DNA of 64,000 bases from Telopea speciosissima (GCF_018873765.1 NC_057925.1:3798927-3862926), one strand, 5' to 3'. Positions 10,420 through 22,849 are shown, counted from the first letter of the stretch. Notes: generated from the letters alone by a model not told the origin. A program made the numbers and translations.

Positions 10420-12184
10420 ATGGTGGTGAGGAAGAAATGAAACAACTCTAAATATATGCCCTTATTTATAGAGTGGTTTTAGAGAGAAGATTGGATGGAT
10501 GGGAGCCATAGATTTTATGTAGATCGACCATCTTTGTACATTGATCATGTAAGACATACAAAATGCAATGGAGGAGGGGGCAAAAAAAAATTGGAAAAAA
10601 ATAATAATAATAATAATAGCTTTGCAATAAGGGTTTTTTTTTTTTAATTTTTTATATGAAGAAGAGATTTATTAAAACATGGAATAACTCAAGGCATTGA
10701 GAGTAAACATAACTTTCGCAACCAAGGAATGGAAACTGGTCAAAATGGATCGGAATGAACATCCAATAGCTGGGTTGGCTGGGCACACGCTGAGATGTGT
10801 GCCAGCCAATCCAATGCCTTAATGGACACTCATTGGGCGATCTCCTCATTATGATCTTACCCCTCACCTCGGCTCCTTAGTATTAGCCAATAGCAGCTTA
10901 CATACAAAGACTCGCCCAATCCACACCTCTCACCTGTCTTACCTCGGCTCCTCCATATTAGCCAATAGCAACAATACCAATCCGCACCTCCCACCTGTCC
11001 TCCCTTGGTCCCAATTCATCATCAATGGGAAATTCTTATTTTTCTTACTTATTAGAGAATCCGATCGATCATAAATCAATTACCAATTTTCCATCGAAAA
11101 CCTATATTTATGACATGTAAAAATATAATAGATGAAAAAAATTTCAAAAACTGAGATCGCATGAGCTTAACTATCTAACTTTTATTTTTCTCGGAAATTT
11201 AAATTTCATTATTAAATTTAATCTACTCCCAAGTGATGCATCCCTCCCCTTGGTTATTAAGCTTTTTTATTTATTTATTGGGAGTAGGGTACTAAATATC
11301 GGTAAGATCAGTATTGGTATCGCCATGCCCGATATCAATAAATGACCAATTCGGTATCAGTGAAACGGTTCTTATTGGGGGTAAAATTGTCCAGAAAATG
11401 ATTTGGTTATCGATTGAGAGATTTGAGGAATACCATCATCATCAATGGATTTTTCTTGTGTTACCATCAAATGGTGTCGAGCTCGAGAAGGGAAAAAAAA
11501 AAAAAAAAAGAAGTGTAATCGAGCTGACACCGTTTGATTGCACATCATTCACGTGTCGAGCTCCCAAAGCTGCACCGCCAAATTGGTGACTGCAGAGGAT
11601 TTTAATCCACCAGTTTCCATTAGAAACCGACATCTCATAAAGGAATGAAACCAAAATGATGTCTGTTCTAATCAAAACCTGGATTGAATGAATATGCTCA
11701 CTACAAGCAATGAGGGGTTAGAAAATGGTGTCATCCCTAGAGAGCCCACATGATCAAAATACTAGAGAGAAATGTCAATATGAACCACACTTTTTTTTTA
11801 TGTGAGGAGGGTATAAAGGAATCTGTAAGAGTACCCAAGTGTTAAACATACATAATGTCCCAAGTGTTAAACATACTTAATGTAAGCAAAAGTACTAGGA
11901 GTCAAAGACTGTATGACATTGTAGGAAATTTGGCTCTCCTCTAGCCGTGGCGGGAGTTGGAGGATCTAGCACCCCTTCAGATTATGACATGTGGCATCAA
12001 TAATATCCAACTGTCTAAAAGATATGGGCAATTTTAAGCCAAAAAACCTAATGATAGCCTTCCCTTCCACCCGACCCGATTTTATTTCTGAATATATTTT
12101 CCCCCTTTCGATCGACTGTACTCCTGCCCATGGAAATCAAACAAAAACCCAAAAGAGAATAAACCCAGAAGCATATGTTACTGC
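10420..12184. other. Upstream DNA of GATA copy A; no further gene seen
   Basis: Holds TATTTATAGAG near 10465, which on this side reads as part of the shared upstream segment, and a T-rich to TTTATTAAA boundary near 10630-10675 that resembles the 3' end of a minus-strand LINE. A segment at 10880-11010 with the phrase TTAGCCAATAGCA recurs upstream of copies B and C. No exon or protein motif was recognised. Confidence 0.4.
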
Positions 12185-12480
12185 CAGTTGATGACGAACA
12201 AGATTCTTGTTAGTAGAATTTGATTGGTCCCTTGACCTGAGAGGTCCTTGTCATTGCAGTAATGCATCATAGATATTGGCGTACTAATTATAATGGGTGA
12301 TGTTTCTCCATGACTATATATCGTTTTACTGGATTCATGGTGTTTGATCACAAAAGAGATAGTTGCTCAACATGAAATCCATTATCCTACTAGAGAATAT
12401 CGAGGAGAGAGAATGTTTGTGTATGATTAGGCAGAAATCCAAATCCGTTAATGATTTTGTGAGTTCAAAAATTGTTTTTG
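12185..12480. repeat. Distal unit segment, copy A (shared with 22440 and 34160)
   Basis: Starting at GTTGATGACGAACAAG, this segment is repeated near 22448-22620 and 34165-34480 in the same orientation and at the same distal place relative to each GATA gene. It marks the far end of the duplicated unit. No coding frame is kept among the three copies. Confidence 0.7.
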
Positions 12481-12678
12481 AAAACTTTATTTATTAATAA
12501 TTTTATTTTACTAAACATTTTGAAAATTATTTTCGTTCAATCACTCACACTAAATCTCTACACAAGTATGTTCGATGAACTAGAGTTTGGCAGTAATGAA
12601 TTCACATACCTTATAGTCCATTATGTGATAATGGAGGGACCATATGAAAATAATTGGATTATTCTTTGTTTGTTTTGA

Positions 12679-13027
12679 GAAAGCAATTGGGCGGCTGATT
12701 ACTTGGCTAATTTTGCTTCTATCTTTTTTACTTTCTCTACCTTCTTTGCAGATAAGGACATTCCTTGGGATCTTTGTCGTATTATTCAAGAGGACAAAGC
12801 TGGACTTCCAGTTTTTCGTATGTAATTTTGTTTTTTTAGTTTTGTGATGAGAAAGGGTGAGGTAATTTGGTTTGAGTTGAGAGTGATTATTTCTTCATGG
12901 GTTGGGGTAAGGTGGGTTATGTGACTTATGTCCCCCCCCCCCTCCTGCCTTATCATTATTGGCTTTATATTTTGATAAAATTCAGGGGCTTCCCCGGGTC
13001 CCAGATAATATTTGGACTAAAAAAAAT
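12679..13027 (+). mobile_element. LINE 3' fragment: RNase H C-terminus plus 3' UTR
   Basis: From 12679 the plus strand reads ESNWAADYLANFAS, then ADKDIPWDLCRIIQEDKAGL and a stop at 12825. The pattern N-x-AAD-x-LA, then PW-x-L-x-x-I-x-x-D is the end of the RVT_3 RNase H domain of plant L1 elements. About 200 bp of 3' UTR-like sequence with a long C-run (12932) ends at an A-run at 13019-13027. Everything upstream of the RNase H end is missing. Confidence 0.7.
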
Positions 13028-13404
13028 TGGATTATACTATGAATATCTACTACTTTGGGGGAGTTAATAGTATTAAGTTATCTTGTATATATATATCATA
13101 ATAATATATTAAATAGAATGAATTAGAGAAAAGAATAATAAAGAGGAAAGAAGAATAAAAAAAAATATTAAGAAATAGATGAAGCAAACTCCACAAAAAA
13201 ACCAACGGCCTATCTCAAAGCTGAATCATGTTACAAGGGAAATTCAAACAGGATTCAAAATGATAGAGAGAACCCCATAAATGGTAGGCTCCAGGACCAA
13301 CTCCGAGAAAAATCAAAATTACTTATTAGACCTCAGTGATGACGCGAATGTTCATTAGAAACAATGCAAGTTGGAGAGTCACCCTGAGTGGCAGAACCCA
13401 TCTC

Positions 13405-16400
13405 TCAGAATTTCGGTTTGGGACTCAAGTAGGGCTCTGAGATCCTCTGAGCTTTCTTCTCTTGCTTCTTAAAACGAATGCCGCAAGCATTACAAAGGGT
13501 CTACAAAGTTACAAGAAACAGAATATTATTACAACTTAATTAATAGGATCTTAACATAATAATTAAAATGTAATTAGGAGTTTTACCTTGCGACCATTTG
13601 GGCCATTACGCCACAACGGTGTTTCAGTCTTCCCACAGAATGCACATCTCTTTACAATCTCAGAGCTATCACCGGAGTGCGGTTCAGTGAAGTTGGGTTG
13701 CTGGGAGGCTCTCATTGGGCTCACATTGACAATTGGTTTGGAGGGGGCAAGACATAATTTATTTCCATTATAGTACTGAGCTGACAAGATAGGAATGTTA
13801 GGAGGACGAAGATGAGGAGGTGCCAAAGAAGGTGATCCACCAAAGCAATCGATGAATCCATTAATAGTGTTGTTGTTGCCGTTGCCGTTGCCGTCGCCGG
13901 AGACATCTGCTGAGCACAAATGGCCATCGGAGCCATGGTTGTTACCGACCACCTGTTTCAACATAGAAATTAAACTCTCAATTTGTGAACTTGCATTTGA
14001 ATATTTTATAAGAAAAAGTTGTGAGCCAGGTCGACTAGGATCACCACTAAGCCCCTAGCCCAGCCTTGAGGGTAAGTTAGTTTAGTACAATATGGAAACT
14101 ACAAAACCCTAAACAATAGCCAGACAAAACTGATCTTGAGTCAGGTTTATCAACCCTAAACTTGAAATCACCTAGGGTTATTAAGTTGGGTCATGCTAGA
14201 ACATAGCACCCACCACCCAAGTTACAATTTAGGGTTCTTTCATGTTTTATGAAAGAAATAGGGGAAAGATTTCATACACGGTCGTGTAAACCGTGTATGT
14301 GAGAGGGTGGGAATTTCAAGGTATTAATTAATGGGTGGGGATTTATGACTTTTTCAATTCTTTGTGAGAGACCCTCTCACATACACGGCTGTGTTACACA
14401 GCCGTGTATGAAAACTTTCCCCTATTTCAGTGAAACCATCTCTCAAATCCATCTCTATTTATAGCTCACTGGGAACATAGTACGACCGAGCACATTATAC
14501 TATCACTCTTGCATTGGGTTGTGGATTGGCTTTACTAGATCGATAAGCCTTAGGAGTAAAGGTGGATCCGTCAAAGTGTATTCGTTAGGGCCTCACTATG
14601 CCCGGGATAAGAAGCTGGAAAAACAACGATATTGATATGGCGGATCAATCATTACTCGAGGTGGACAAGCTCTAAAGAAAGCATTTAGAAACAACCATAA
14701 AAAAACTATTCTTCGCCAATCCAAATAAATATAGTAGAGGGTTTCTCACGAAACCAGTATGAGAGGAATCGGTACACCATACTAATGGTGGAACGGAAAA
14801 TAGTATCATTCATATGGGGTCCACATGATTAAAGTAAAAGATAGTGTAACAGTATGGGTATCAATCTCATTATGTGAGAGGACAAAAGATAGAATCTTCA
14901 CTACGGCATCACATGATATTTTTCATATAAAATATAGGAGCAGAGGTTGGGCACGCCAGCTGCTCCACGAATACAAGCAACCTTGACCAATGGGTGGGGC
15001 GAGATGGGAGGGGCAGGGTGGTCCTTTCCATTGGGGAGGGGAGAGAGTTAGACATAGGGCGGGCACCCGGCAGCATTCCTACCCTTTTCCCAACAAATAG
15101 ATACATTGTTTAAAAAGGCTGTTTTGTCGTCAACACTCTAGCCATTCCATAGGAACAAGAGAATCGAGTATTCTTGTTCAACGACTGATGTTTTAAAAAT
15201 ATATTAAATCTATCGCCTTATTTAAAAGAAAAATGTATAAAAATCTCCTTGATGATAAATTGGAGATTCCTTCCCACACCTTCTCACATAATGAGTCATG
15301 GGATCCACACTGATACTCTCCTTACAAAAATATAGGCCCTATTGAATAAAAAAACTATCTGCCATCCTCTCAATGGTGCAGTTGCCTATACTCTTGTGTT
15401 ATGGAAACCTCAATACATAAGAAATAATCCACATTCGTAGTTTGGATCAAGCCAAAGTTGATAAAGCTAGTGTCAACAAGCCAAACAAAAGGGAGACACT
15501 TAAGTGCATGATACATCCAATATTCACCGGATCAATCAGCGGCCGCCACGTGTCACAGGGCGACCCGCTCCAGAACCAAGGGGAACGAACCGGGGTCCCA
15601 GCACCCAGGCGTGGCATCGTGGGCACAGACATGAGGTGGGGGCTACTCACCTATGACCCTATCGTATCGCTACAGACTCATGTCACCACCAGGACTCTAG
15701 GCCACCGCTTAGAAGTCACGTCACCCAGACGGATTCAAGCACCAATGACATTATCACCACACGCGGGTATCTATCCACCAAGGATCTTGATACCACTAGG
15801 ACACTCCCTCCCGCGAGGAGATGGTCAATCAGGATAGAGCCCCGTTACCCAGGGCCTCTATCCACTCAACGGCACAATCGCCATCAAACTGGGACTCTCC
15901 ACACCGCCATACACTATTATAAAAGGCAAGGTACACAACCCCATCAGGGGACATCTAAACTCATATTGAATAATCACTATTCATCTATTTGCGCCAGGAG
16001 ATCTAACTTTGGCATCAGAGAGCCCTAGGCCGGAACCACACCGGTTCTCTCTGTTGACCCCTTGGTCCACTTGCAGGTGACGGCACTCGCAGGACCGCTC
16101 GACGATTTCTTGACGCAACAGTGCACATCTCAGTAATTCTAATATACCATATCCCCAAACCCTAGTTAAGCACATTAGCTTCTTGATTTTCTTCTTATAT
16201 TAATTATATTCAAGAACAAAAATAAATTAGTTTTAATAAGAAAACTAATATCTTTATCCATGCTCTTTTTTTTTTAAAGCTTATCCGTGCTCTTAAAACT
16301 ATAAGAATTTGTACATATTATTGATACTTAAATATTAAATTTGTTGATTAGTTCTACTATAAACTCACTTTGGAAATTTTAGATGTATACTTACCTAATT

Positions 16401-18589
16401 ATTTAACTGGCTATTAGTATTAGTTAGAGAGTGATTATATGTATTACCAAGGAAAATTTATTAATTAGAGGATCTTAAAACAAAAAGAAAGGTAGGAAAA
16501 AACCCTAGACTCTACAAGAAGACTAGAATATTTGAATAGAAGTCAAAGCCAGCTCTGCAAGTTTATGAATGACAACAAGTAGATAAGCATAAGTGGAGAT
16601 ATGCTATGGTCCAGCAGATATATCCGTAACTCTATACATACGCGTGAGGACTAAGCTTTTATGATTTACGAGATCATGATTACTCCCTTCGTACACATTC
16701 ACGAGGCGAATCCCTACGTCACCAACCCTGTCAATTAAAATTCTCTTAAAAAATTCTAAATTAGGAAATCAGTTTCTATGACATGCAAAGCAACACTATC
16801 ATTGATGATGTGAATGACACCCTGGTCTAGCTCAAGGAATCGGTATCCAAATCCGGTCCAGCCGATTCCGACCATGGTTCTAAGTGTCGGTATCGTATCG
16901 CCTGTATTGGTTTTGCTAGTCATCGATACTGATATCGTATCAGTTGCACGGTACAGACAAGGGATAACATGGTCAGAAAACTCACTTATTAAGGAAATTC
17001 AGGGGTACTTTTGTATGATCCAAGCTGATACTGTATCGGTATCGTATCAATTTTGTCGGTTGTCGATACCAGTTCCTATACCGTGCACTAAACCCATGAT
17101 TCCAACCTGTCGGGCTCTGTTGATTCTAGCTTAGGTTGGTTCAAGTTAGCTGATTTGATCTGATGTTTAAATCCCTAGGTAGAATCTGATCGATTCCGAC
17201 CAAACCTGCCTAGAAATTTAAAATCAGATTGGATCGACCTATTTGGGTCGATCTAAATCAAAATCAGAAAAGGGTGGATCCGACCGATCGTTTTACCAAA
17301 ATTAGATTTACAGTTCTAATCGAACTAGATGAATTTTGATCTAATCCAAATCCCGATTCCCTGATTCCCTCTAAAGTCTAAACCCTAGAAACCTTATATG
17401 GATCACCTACTCTGGAAGAACATGAATCAAGATCAAGCTTGATTGATTCCATTCAAATAAGTCTGGTATTCTTAGAAAATTATGACCATACCCTAGAGTT
17501 ATATATCCTTAACTTTGATAGTGAACGGAGGTAGAAACTGGATAATTTTAATGATAAACCTCTCAACGACACTCTTTGAAAGGTTGATTTTCAGTTCTTA
17601 TCATATCTAGTGAGAAAAAAACAAAAGAAGATAGACATCCTCGTCTGTACCATCGAGCATATCTAAGACTCAACAATTTCTTTCAAGATTAGAAATAAAA
17701 TTCTTCATAATTATGTTTGCTTCATTTTTTTCTCCCAACTCCTTAATTTTGTTGTATCAGCATTTTGAAGGATATATGGATGTTTTGTCTCTTCCACTCC
17801 CCTCTTTCTTGGGCCTATTAAGTTGTAAGGTCATCTTCAACTTCCACTCGAAACGGTCAATCCGCTCTAGCACATTTGTGGGCCCCAAAACAGACTAGGT
17901 TAAACATCACCTCTTTAGTGTGGGTTATGCTAAATTAGATAAAAGTTTTCTATAGAGAGGTTGTAGGCTTTCATCAAAAAAAACAAAAAAGATAGCGTAG
18001 GCGAAGATCTATAAGATTAGATCTCACTGACGACTCTTCTTCCCAAAGAAGAACGATAGATCTTCCATCATGTGCAGCAAAAGCCATGCTTATGAGGAGT
18101 ACAATATCAGTAGGTTAGACTGTTGTACGGGCGGGCAACATATTTCAGATTATGTTTTGGTCTCATGATTGGGATTGGGAATCGATCACCATCGACCGTT
18201 GCATCCAAGGCTTTCCAAAAATCTGGTCACCTTTTCGCCCTTTAAATTAAGTTTTTAAAGTATAATAATTCCCTGAAAAAACCCAGTCAAAATTCCTTCT
18301 CTGAACCCTAAAAAAATACTCCACAAAAGGAAACAGACTAATAAGGGTTGAATTCTTATACCTGTGGAGGAGGGTAAGGATGGCCTTGGGAGGTGATGGA
18401 GGGAAGACTAAGCCTAAGAGAACAATCTACGTCACTGTCATCACCATCAATTGGGTTTCCGAGCCTACTGAGGAGATCCAATTCCCTCAACTCTTCCTTC
18501 TCCCTTGGCCTCTTTAGATTCATCAGCACCTCCCTTGATTTCAGATTCCTTTTCCTGATCAGACTCTTATCTGCTGTGTTGAAGTTCAT
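13405..18589 (-). CDS. GATA zinc-finger transcription factor, copy B (HAN-like), 229 aa
   Basis: Exons 18362-18589 (76 codons), 13587-13952 (122) and 13405-13500 (31 plus TGA), all phase 0 with canonical borders (CAG|GTATAAG, AAACAG|GTGGTC, AAG|GTAAAA, TTTGTAG|ACC). Exon 1 carries DLLSRLGNPIDGDDSD and VDCSLRLSLP, and ends in HPYPPPQ. Exon 2 begins VVGNNHGSDG, has an Asn/Gly repeat (NGNGNNNT), a Pro-rich middle (LAPPHLRPP) and SSEIVKRC before the finger CAFC...TPLWRNGPNGRK. The second Cys pair, CNACGIRFKK, is in exon 3, followed by a short basic tail. Intron 1 is 4409 bp and holds several transposon insertions, including an LTR. All zinc ligands are present. The protein should be nuclear and DNA-binding. 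The LRLSL stretch suggests co-repressor binding, by inference. Exon 2 is nearly identical to that of copy C. Confidence 0.87.
14254..14428. mobile_element. Palindromic MITE in intron 1 of copy B
   Basis: GAAATAGGGGAAAG (from 14254) is mirrored by CTTTCCCCTATTTC (to 14428). Inside, CATACACGG-CGTGTA and TGTATGTGAGAGGG are mirrored by CCCTCTCACATACACGG. The matching site in copy C (about 27200-27230) lacks it, so it arrived after the B/C split or was cleanly lost from C. Confidence 0.7.
14750..15320. repeat. Repeat element shared by introns of copies B and C
   Basis: Both introns (here and about 27270-27790) contain the same roughly 550-bp segment, starting near GGGGTCCACATGATTAA and ending near TTCTCACATAATGAGTCATGG. 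Its two ends are partly inverted copies (CTCATTATGTGAGAG against CTTCTCACATAATGAG). I read it as an old transposon present before the B/C duplication. Confidence 0.5.
15446..16135 (+). mobile_element. Probable solo LTR (gypsy-like) in intron 1 of copy B
   Basis: A GC-richer block absent from copy C. It has an LTR-style promoter, TATTATAAAAGG (about 15913), then AATAATCACTATTC and GATCTAACTTTGGCATCAGA, followed by CCGGAACCACACCGG. This string of features is common in plant gypsy LTRs. No gag or pol lies next to it, so a solo LTR is the simplest reading. I could not fix the TG..CA ends or a target-site duplication, so the boundaries are approximate. Confidence 0.55.
16874..17098. mobile_element. 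MITE (ATGGTTCTAAG family) in intron 1 of copy B
   Basis: Inverted ends ATGGTTCTAAGTG and CACTAAACCCAT (reverse complement ATGGGTTTAGTG), with repeated GGTATCGTATC motifs inside. It is flanked by ATTCCGACC (16865-16873) and ATTCCAACC (17099-17107), a 9-bp duplication with one mismatch. The matching site in copy C (about 28225-28245) is empty. Confidence 0.7.
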
Positions 18590-19301
18590 CTCTCTGGCTC
18601 TCTGCTTCCTTCAAATTTCAAAATACAAGCTTGGCTTCTTTGGTGAAGACAAACCCTACTGCTAGCTCAAATCTTTGTCCAATGCACCACACAAAAAATG
18701 GGGTGGGGGAATCTCATCAGATATTCTGTAAAAACTGCAATCAACCCACCAAAAAAAAAAAAAAAAGATAGAGAGAAGGAGAGGTTAACTGAGGTCTCAA
18801 GGACATTAATCGAGTGCGAAATCAGAAGTAGCAGGGAAATCTGAGGCAAATCTTGAGAGGGCTTAAAGCATCCATTTCCATTATCATGGAGTAGTACTAT
18901 GGAATGGACCTTGTTCCATTACCTTCTTTGGAAAATGATCAACTCCCTTGTTTGAAACTTTCTCATGTAAAAATACCCATCTAGGTATGTCAAATAACAC
19001 ACAAAGAGAGAGAGAGAGAGAGAGAGAGAGCTCTAAGGATTCAAAAGAGTGTACTCAGTGTACAAGGTTCCCATCACTGTGGGCTGGGGAGGGTCATAAT
19101 GTATGCAGTTTTACCCCTACTTTCGTAGAGAGGTTGTTTCCAGACTCGAACCCGTGATCACTTGATCACAATGGAGCAAACTTTACCATTTACACAAAGA
19201 CAACCAAAAGAAGCACCAATAACAAATTGGATGAAATCACAGATATATAGATCAATCAACCTAGAAGAAAAGGAGGGTCTTGAGCTACACAGAAAAGTAG
19301 A

Positions 19302-19311
<10 letters not shown>

Positions 19312-19363
<52 letters not shown>
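19312..19363. repeat. (GA)n microsatellite upstream of GATA copy B
   Basis: About 26 uninterrupted GA units preceded by a short GTGTGTGT run. The matching place in copy C (about 31169-31203) has the same GT/GA order but is interrupted (GACAGATAGAG), so the tract has expanded in B or decayed in C. Confidence 0.9.
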
Positions 19364-19369
<6 letters not shown>

Positions 19370-19649
19370 ACCTCTCTATAGAAGAACCAAATGTATAGGG
19401 AAAACTGACGTCCCCGGACTTGAGAGAGAAAGAGAGAGTTGAGGAAGAAATGAGACAGTTGCCTTTATAAGAGTGGTTTTAGAGAGAAGAAAGGAGAAGG
19501 GGTAAAAAAAAAAAGAAAAAAAGAAAGAAACCTTTGCTTCTCAGTATTAGCCAATAACAAACCTACATATAAAGACACGACCAATCCACACCTCCCACCT
19601 GTCCTTCTATGTCCCAATTGAAATCTGGTTTGATCATATGGTCCAAGCT

Positions 19650-19850
19650 AGCAACAAAATTTTGCTGCTACACTTGTAGCAGGGATGTTCCTACTACAAG
19701 TCTGGCAGCACGGAAATGGAATAATTCACTTCCCCTTTCCTTTGGGTTCATAAATATCCTCTTAGGTTTTAGTATTTTCTAAATACCATTTCAAGATCAC
19801 AAGAAATTCCAAGTACAAGTGTAGCAAAAAAAATAATTCCGTGTAATGTA
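19650..19850. mobile_element. MITE shared by the upstream regions of copies B and C
   Basis: Ends GCTGCTACACTTGTAGC and GTACAAGTGTAGC are inverted copies, with AGGTTTTAGTATTTTC in the middle. The same element is at 31551-31740 upstream of copy C, where the right end, TACAAGTGTAGCAGC, is better preserved. It was therefore in place before the units duplicated. Confidence 0.6.
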
Positions 19851-20499
19851 CTGATTGAAGTGCATGTCTCTTGTTGGTTGAGACCTACAAGTTTAATAGA
19901 GGTAGAACATAAGGTCACCAGTTGTTAGCTTATGGTATTAGTTTTATTTAGTGATTTTACATTGTTATTAGACTCTTAGACTAGTTTACCATGAGAGGAA
20001 ACTCTCTTTCTCTTCTTTTCTTTTTTCTTTTGTGATATAGAGCAGTGAATGTCATATGGTTTTATCATTGTAATTCTTTAAGAATTATTGGACAAATAGA
20101 AGACCTTTTCTCTACCCAAAAAATAATGAATATTGTGTATTTTTAATCCTTAAAGAATAGTTATTTATTATTTTATTAGGTAAATTATTTATGTTTGATT
20201 TCAATTCGAAAAAAGAAATATTCTATATAGAAGGATGACACAGCAATAGGGAAATGTAATAAATCATTACATATATGGATACAGTCTGGTATGCCTAATT
20301 TAGGAATTAAAGTCGAAATTAGTACAAAAGGTAATCATTTAAGATTTTTTACTCAAAAACATTGCACTTATAAAGATTCCTCTCATAGTATTGTTTTTCA
20401 ATTTTATCGATTTTTTTTTTTATGTTGATACCAAAAATACTAAAGAGGTTATTTGTTTTTTAGTATACAAACCTTTACTGATAAAAACATGTAGTAAAC

Positions 20500-21530
20500 A
20501 TGGATTCTGAATTACCAGTTTAAAGAAACCATGGAATGAAAGTGGGTCAAACAACTTCAAACATCAAGAAACAGACCCTCCTGACAAAAGAGTCATCCAC
20601 ACTGTTTTCCTCCTTTGAAACAAAATCGAAAATACACGATTCCAAACTAGATGTCAAATGAGCTGTAACAGCCATATTCGTTTGGGCAATACTCATAAAG
20701 AGTCCTTGTAACATTGTAGCATTTAACATACCACTGGTCAGCTGTGCCATTACGGTTACTGCTACTTGATTGTTGAGAGAGGGCTATTATGATTCATGGT
20801 CGACTGAAGAAGCTCATTGCCACTAGGAAACTGCATGCTGCCTGTAACAAAAGTGTAACCAATCCTTACTTGTAAGGATTGATGAGCCCCATAATGATCC
20901 TTAAGTGCATGAAATTTTGTGGTGACTTATTCCTGCTAGGAGATGCTGAAACTGAAGGCATGTAACTATTGGTCAATTGTGAAGATTGATGAGCAATAAC
21001 CATTGTAGCAAGCAATATGATGGTGTAATTGCTGGCTGCACCTTGAGCATTTAAATGTGTAACCGTTTTAAATATAGTTATGATCATTTAATGCAAAGGC
21101 TGGTTAAAGGGAGCAGCTGGTTAAAGAAAACAACCATGAGGAATCACTGTAACGGCATCGACGGCTAAGCCACCCTGCTGGCAACCAATATTCAAGGCAT
21201 TGGCGGTTAAGATCGGTGGTGGAGTTGCAGCGGCTTTGGTGGCCCAAGCTCACGAATTCTCATACCATAGTGTAGCAACACTCTCTAAATTGAAAGATAG
21301 TAACTCACCTAGAATGTCATGAAATTGTATCCATATAACAATGCATTTGAAAACCCAAGCTCCATCATAACCCGCCTCCATCTTAGAAAACTCCATCTCT
21401 CCTTGAGCATGCCAAGACAAAACTGCTGAGGGGGGAAGCGTATTTTTTTTTATAAAGGAATATACTAGATAATGTGCTAATAGTGGACACATGTATATGG
21501 ACATAGGTATTTGAGGATTGTTGTATCTTG
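20500..21530 (-). repeat. Duplicated block F of unit B with unassigned coding-like frames
   Basis: Paralogous to 32440-33370. On the minus strand it holds open stretches of 60-85 codons, such as one with MLNATMLQGLFMSIAQTN (20547-20750) and one with KMEAGYDGAWVFK and WIQFHD (21250-21504). The C copy keeps KMEAGYDGAWVFK and WIQFHG but has in-frame stops in the other stretch. I do not recognise the protein. It may be a decayed gene or an old retroelement piece carried along with the GATA unit. Confidence 0.45.
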
Positions 21531-21758
21531 ATCGTTAACGAAAACGATATTGGAGCAACATCTAGGTGAGTGAGACTACATGATTCCCTTATATATTATT
21601 TTTATAAATCATCATGATTTACTATTTTATGTTGAGTTTATGTTTGAAAGGCATGTAAAATGTTTTAAATTGAAATTGCGAATGTGACTTTGTTTTATGA
21701 TTTGATTTACAGTCATTAAAGTATATGATTATTTGAAAGCAGGATTTAGTTTGAAAAC

Positions 21759-22023
21759 ATGTTTTTAAATATAATGAGACCTTTGGTTTATGTGTTGTGG
21801 AAGGACTATCATTGTTGGACTGCGACCCATACTCCTAGGGTGGGTTTTGGGGCGTTACAGCTTTATTCTAGGCTACTACAACGCTGTCCTCCAATTCGTC
21901 CCCTACCACAAACTTTTCTTCGTCTTCATCGTCATCTTCATCTTTGTCTTCACCTTTGTTTGGACGACTTCCAACAGTCATTGTGATTCACTCACTAGGA
22001 GGAAAGAAAAAAAAGACGAATGA
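21759..22023 (+). other. No convincing gene in unit B distal flank
   Basis: A short open stretch encodes a low-complexity Leu/Phe/His-rich peptide from TTC/CTT-rich DNA near 21900-21960. It has no recognisable motif and no counterpart in unit C, so I do not treat it as a gene. Confidence 0.35.
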
Positions 22024-22319
22024 ATTGACTTCCAAATTATAATTTGCCTTGAGGTTAAAAACAAAGATTTAAACAATTATAGTAAGTTGTACGAATCGTG
22101 CATATGCGCATATGCACTGTTGTCTATATGTGTTTATTTGTGTTATTTTTGGAGGGGGTAGATTTAAGGGTTTTAAAACAGCTAAATGCTTTCTTAAATC
22201 CACTAGTGTTTCTTGTTGCCGGTCCTTATTGTTGAATGTTTATTTATTGTGTCTGATTATTAACGAGTTATGGTTGTGCTTAGATATTCACTAAAATTGT
22301 TCTCGACTATGGAAAGGAT

Positions 22320-22625
22320 TGGACATCCTATTCATATAGTCATCATACTATGTATTCTTAGGAATGGTGATTCCAAGACACAAGTGTGAGTGCGCATACT
22401 GTGTGTGCATTGAAATGGATCACATGAGAGTATTGCATATGTGAATGCCAGTTGATGAGGAACAAATCTCGTTAGTAGAATTTGATTGGTCCCTTGATCA
22501 GAGAGGTCCTTATCATTGCGGTAACGGATCATGGATTTTGGCACATTAATGGTTGATGTTTCCATGGCTATATATTGGTGTATTGGATTCAAGGTGTTTG
22601 ATCATGAATGAAATATTACATGTAG
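22320..22625. repeat. Distal unit segment, copy B
   Basis: Parallel to 34064-34330 of unit C and, from 22448 on, to 12185-12480 of unit A. It preserves the empty site (TATGTATTCTTAGGAATGG, about 22349) for the hAT-like element inserted in unit C. Confidence 0.7.
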
Positions 22626-22849
22626 AACAGGATTTATGAAAACCCCAAAATTAGGACACATTCCTTGTCTGAACTTTGTCTTGTTTTCTATCAATCTCTC
22701 ACCTAACTGTGATTGATTATTCTCTAATTGGTTTCACTAATGGCCCAAATGAAATACACTCAAGCTGGTTTTTCCTAAAAAGACTCAGAGAAAAAGATAT
22801 ATCATGGGCTCATTTTCTTATATTATTCTACTTAGGTTAAAGACTTAGA

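Larger units (their letters stand above)
18600..20500. promoter_or_regulatory. Upstream region of GATA copy B, GA-rich
   Basis: This region parallels 30290-32440 upstream of copy C. It holds two GA tracts, 19005-19030 and 19312-19363, about 0.4 and 0.7 kb from the start codon. It also shares with copies A and C a short TTATA-containing segment near 19466 (TTTATAAGAG, also at 31312). Such tracts are known binding sites for plant GAGA-binding BPC proteins. A role in GATA gene control is inference. The transcription start was not located. Confidence 0.45.

Noticed and set aside
13588-13773. Plus-strand frame MRPFGPLRHNG... repeated at 26605
   Set aside because: Conserved only because it is antisense to exon 2 of the GATA genes, with no motif of its own.
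15442-15837. 131-codon plus-strand frame in intron 1 of copy B
   Set aside because: It lies inside the GC-richer LTR-like insertion, has no protein motif and is explained by lower stop frequency.
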